This document shows, piece by piece, positions 62,157 through 64,000 of a stretch of DNA of 64,000 nucleotides. A program made the position numbers and the translations under genes. Under the pieces are notes generated by a model. That model did no database searches. It had not been told where the DNA came from and saw nothing but the letters and a program-made list of their open reading frames with translations. Origin of the DNA: Streptomyces sp. CB01201 (GTDB lineage Bacteria > Actinomycetota > Actinomycetes > Streptomycetales > Streptomycetaceae); assembly GCF_002803085.1 (NCBI RefSeq), contig NZ_NNBJ01000010.1:215293-279292 (forward strand), in the 5' to 3' direction. The first letter of the stretch is position 1; every line of letters begins with the position of its first letter.

Positions 62157-62783
62157 TCAGGCGCTACGCGGCGCGCACCCCAGGACATGGGCCTTCACCA
62201 GCGGGCCGATGGCCGGATCCCGCCGCCGGAAGGCCGCCACCAGGTCCTCGTGCTCCTCGGCGTACGACTTCTGTACGGTGCCGAGCCAGCGGATGGAGAG
62301 GGCCGTGAACACCTCGATGCCGAGGCCTTCCCATGTGTGCAACAGCACACTGTTGCCGGCCGCCCGCACCAGTTCCCGGTGGAAACCGACCGTGTGCCGC
62401 ACCTGCGCGGTGCCGTCGGCCGCCCGGTCCGCCGCGTAGAGGGCCGCCACATGCGGCTCCAGGGCCGAGCAGTCCTCGGCGAGCCGGTCGGCCGCTAGCT
62501 CGGCCGCGATCTGCTCCAGACCGGCCCGCACCGGATAGCTCTCCTCCAGGTCGGCCGCGCTCAGACTGCGCACCCGTACGCCCTTGTTGGGTGCCGACTC
62601 GATGAGGCGCAGGCTCTCCAGTTCGCGCAGCGCCTCGCGCACCGGCGTCTGGCTGACCTGGAGCTCCACCGCGATGCGCCGCTCCACGATCCGCTCGCCG
62701 GGCTTCCAGCGCCCGCTGACGATGCCCTCCACGATGTGCTCGCGGATCTGCTCGCGCAGCGAGTGGACGACGGGCACGGTCAT
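62157..62783 (-). CDS. GntR-family (FCD) regulator next to aceE
   Basis: The 208-residue protein has a GntR winged helix (LREQIREHIVEGIVSGRWKPG, QVSQTPVREALRELESLRLI) and an FCD-type effector domain with EESYPVRAGLEQIAAELAADR and histidines of the metal site in VRHTVGFHRELVRAAGN. PdhR-like control of aceE is a fair guess from position only. ATG 62783. Confidence 0.88.
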   Translation of the reverse strand: MTVPVVHSLREQIREHIVEGIVSGRWKPGERIVERRIAVELQVSQTPVREALRELESLRLIESAPNKGVRVRSLSAADLEESYPVRAGLEQIAAELAADRLAEDCSALEPHVAALYAADRAADGTAQVRHTVGFHRELVRAAGNSVLLHTWEGLGIEVFTALSIRWLGTVQKSYAEEHEDLVAAFRRRDPAIGPLVKAHVLGCAPRSA

Positions 62784-62821
62784 GGGGGCTCCTTAAAACG
62801 AGCGACGACGTCCAAACAATA

Positions 62822-62865
62822 CGGCCGCGCCCCCGTCCGGAAGTGCCCGGACGGGGACGCGGCCG
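62822..62865 (-). terminator. Terminator after the E2 gene
   Basis: Arms of 19 bases (CGGCCGCGCCCCCGTCCGG and its complement with one mismatch) flank AAGTGC, 47-90 bp past the sucB-like stop codon. Confidence 0.75.
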
Positions 62866-62911
62866 CTGGTGAGACGAGTCTTACAGCCGTCCCACGGTGC
62901 CTCTCAGAGCC

Positions 62912-64000
62912 TTACAGGCCGAGCTCGACCTCGAACTCGCCGGCCTCCAGGATCGCCTTGACGGCGCCCAGGTAGCGAGCGGCGTCGGCGCCGTCCACCA
63001 GGCGGTGGTCGTAGGAGAGCGCGAGGTAGGTCATGTCGCGGACACCGATGACGGTGCCCTCGGCGGTCTCGATGACCGCCGGACGCTTGACGGTGGCGCC
63101 GATGCCCAGGATGGCGACCTGGTTCGGCGGCACGATGACCGTGTCGAACAGCGCACCGCGCGAGCCGGTGTTGCTGATCGTGAAGGTCGCGCCGGACAGC
63201 TCGTCCGGGGTGATCTTGTTGGCGCGGACCTTGCCGGCCAGCTCCGCGGTCGCCTTCGAGATGCCGGCGAGGTTGAGACCGCCCGCGTTCTTGATGACCG
63301 GGGTCATCAGACCCTTCTCGGAGTCCACGGCGATGCCGATGTTCTCCGAGTCGAAGTACGTGATGGTGCCCTCGTCCTCGTTGATCCGGGCGTTGATGAC
63401 CGGGTGGGCCTTCAGCGCCTGGGCCGCCGCCTTCACGAAGAACGGCATCGGGGACAGCTTGACGCCCTCGCGGGCGGCGAAGGAGTCCTTCGCGGCCGCG
63501 CGCAGCTTCATCAGCTTGGTGATGTCCACCTCGACGACGGTGGTGAGCTGCGCCTGCGAGTGCAGGGCCTTCATCATGTTGTCGCCGATGACCTTGCGCA
63601 TGCGGGTCATCTTGACCGTCTGACCGCGCAGCGGGGACGCCTCCAGGGAGGGGGCGGCCTTCGCGGCGGGGGCGGCGGCAGCGGCCGGAGCCGGTGCCTT
63701 GGCGGCCTCGGCGGCGGCGATGACGTCCTGCTTGCGGATGCGACCGCCGACGCCGGTGCCCTTGACCGCGCCCAGGTCCACACCGGACTCGGAGGCGAGC
63801 TTGCGGACCAGCGGCGTGACGTACGCGCCGTCGTCACCGGAGGTGGCCGCGGGGGCGGCAGCCGGGGTGGCGGCCGGAGCCGGAGCGGCGGCCGGAGCCG
63901 GAGCCGGAGCGGCGGGGGCGGCCGGAGCGGGAGCCGGGGCCGGAGCGGCCGGAGCCGGAGCGGCCGGGGCGGGCGCGGGGGCGGCGGCCGGAGCCGGAGC
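62912..64000 (-). CDS. sucB: Dihydrolipoamide acyltransferase (E2), C-terminal part, N-terminus outside the window
   Basis: The frame is open to the right edge. It contains an E1/E3-binding domain (TPLVRKLASESGVDLG, GVGGRIRKQDVI) and the catalytic core with ISNTGSRGALFDT and the active-site SYDHRLVDGADAARYL. A long Ala/Pro/Gly-rich linker (about 63,640-64,000 in repeats of GCCGGAGCC) separates it from the missing lipoyl domains. Context (aceE near) allows pyruvate or 2-oxoglutarate dehydrogenase use; the symbol is by position. Confidence 0.9.
   Translation of the reverse strand, partial: APAPAAAPAPAPAAPAPAAPAPAPAPAAPAAPAPAPAAAPAPAATPAAAPAATSGDDGAYVTPLVRKLASESGVDLGAVKGTGVGGRIRKQDVIAAAEAAKAPAPAAAAAPAAKAAPSLEASPLRGQTVKMTRMRKVIGDNMMKALHSQAQLTTVVEVDITKLMKLRAAAKDSFAAREGVKLSPMPFFVKAAAQALKAHPVINARINEDEGTITYFDSENIGIAVDSEKGLMTPVIKNAGGLNLAGISKATAELAGKVRANKITPDELSGATFTISNTGSRGALFDTVIVPPNQVAILGIGATVKRPAVIETAEGTVIGVRDMTYLALSYDHRLVDGADAARYLGAVKAILEAGEFEVELGL

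Overview
The window looks like chromosomal core DNA of a Streptomyces: very high G+C with G/C-rich third codon positions, many GTG (and some TTG) starts with GGAGG-type ribosome sites, two glutamine synthetases (GlnA type I and eukaryote-like GlnII), homodimeric pyruvate dehydrogenase AceE, LipA/LipB, and many TetR, GntR, LacI, XRE/TPR and WYL regulators. From memory, the order glnII - glnA - lipA/lipB - aceE - sucB matches the SCO2180-SCO2230 part of the S. coelicolor chromosome, read from high to low locus number. I saw no rRNA, tRNA or CRISPR array.

Left part (1-12.3 kb): the end of a LacI regulator; a cyanate-detoxification cluster (cynS, beta-carbonic anhydrase, divergent LysR); a very large secreted amylase-pullulanase behind CTTGCAG motifs like those bound by MalR; a STAND ATPase; and a PP2C phosphatase with a degenerate receiver domain. 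12.3-25 kb: a TetR / ferredoxin-reductase / ferritin-like hydrolase operon, a sigma-like membrane protein, a tyrosine phosphatase, a rhomboid-like protein, a lipoprotein, a DUF1996 protein, an RsmC/RlmG-type methyltransferase, a two-component system, and a stand-alone winged-helix regulator preceded by a small Cys-Cys reading frame.

25-32.3 kb: glnII with a four-box GlnR site, a two-gene vWA unit, an oxidoreductase, an ArsC/Spx-like protein, and a cobalamin riboswitch in front of a Ni/Co transporter. 32.3-40.3 kb: an accessory island between the transporter and glnA. It holds (i) a regulator-controlled cassette: HAD hydrolase, methyltransferase, degenerate APH-like kinase, an unknown 253-aa protein, a 14-bp-arm palindrome, an XRE/TPR regulator and a Nudix protein; and (ii) a zinc-knuckle/GIY-YIG-like protein followed by a HEPN-type (TIGR02391/Abi-like) protein. 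The second pair is the best candidate for an undescribed defence system.

40.4-64 kb: glnA with its GlnR site, an RDD protein, DUF4191, lipA, lipB, an XRE/TPR regulator, an FAD oxidoreductase, an epimerase, a GNAT, an M20 amidohydrolase, a TetR/SDR pair, two paralogous GntR regulators flanking a small membrane protein, a WYL regulator, a VOC protein, aceE, a GntR/FCD regulator beside it, and the 3' part of a dihydrolipoamide acyltransferase gene (sucB-like) running off the right edge. Central nitrogen (glnA/glnII), lipoate (lipA/lipB) and 2-oxoacid dehydrogenase (aceE, sucB) genes thus lie close together; lipoate is the cofactor of the acyltransferase.
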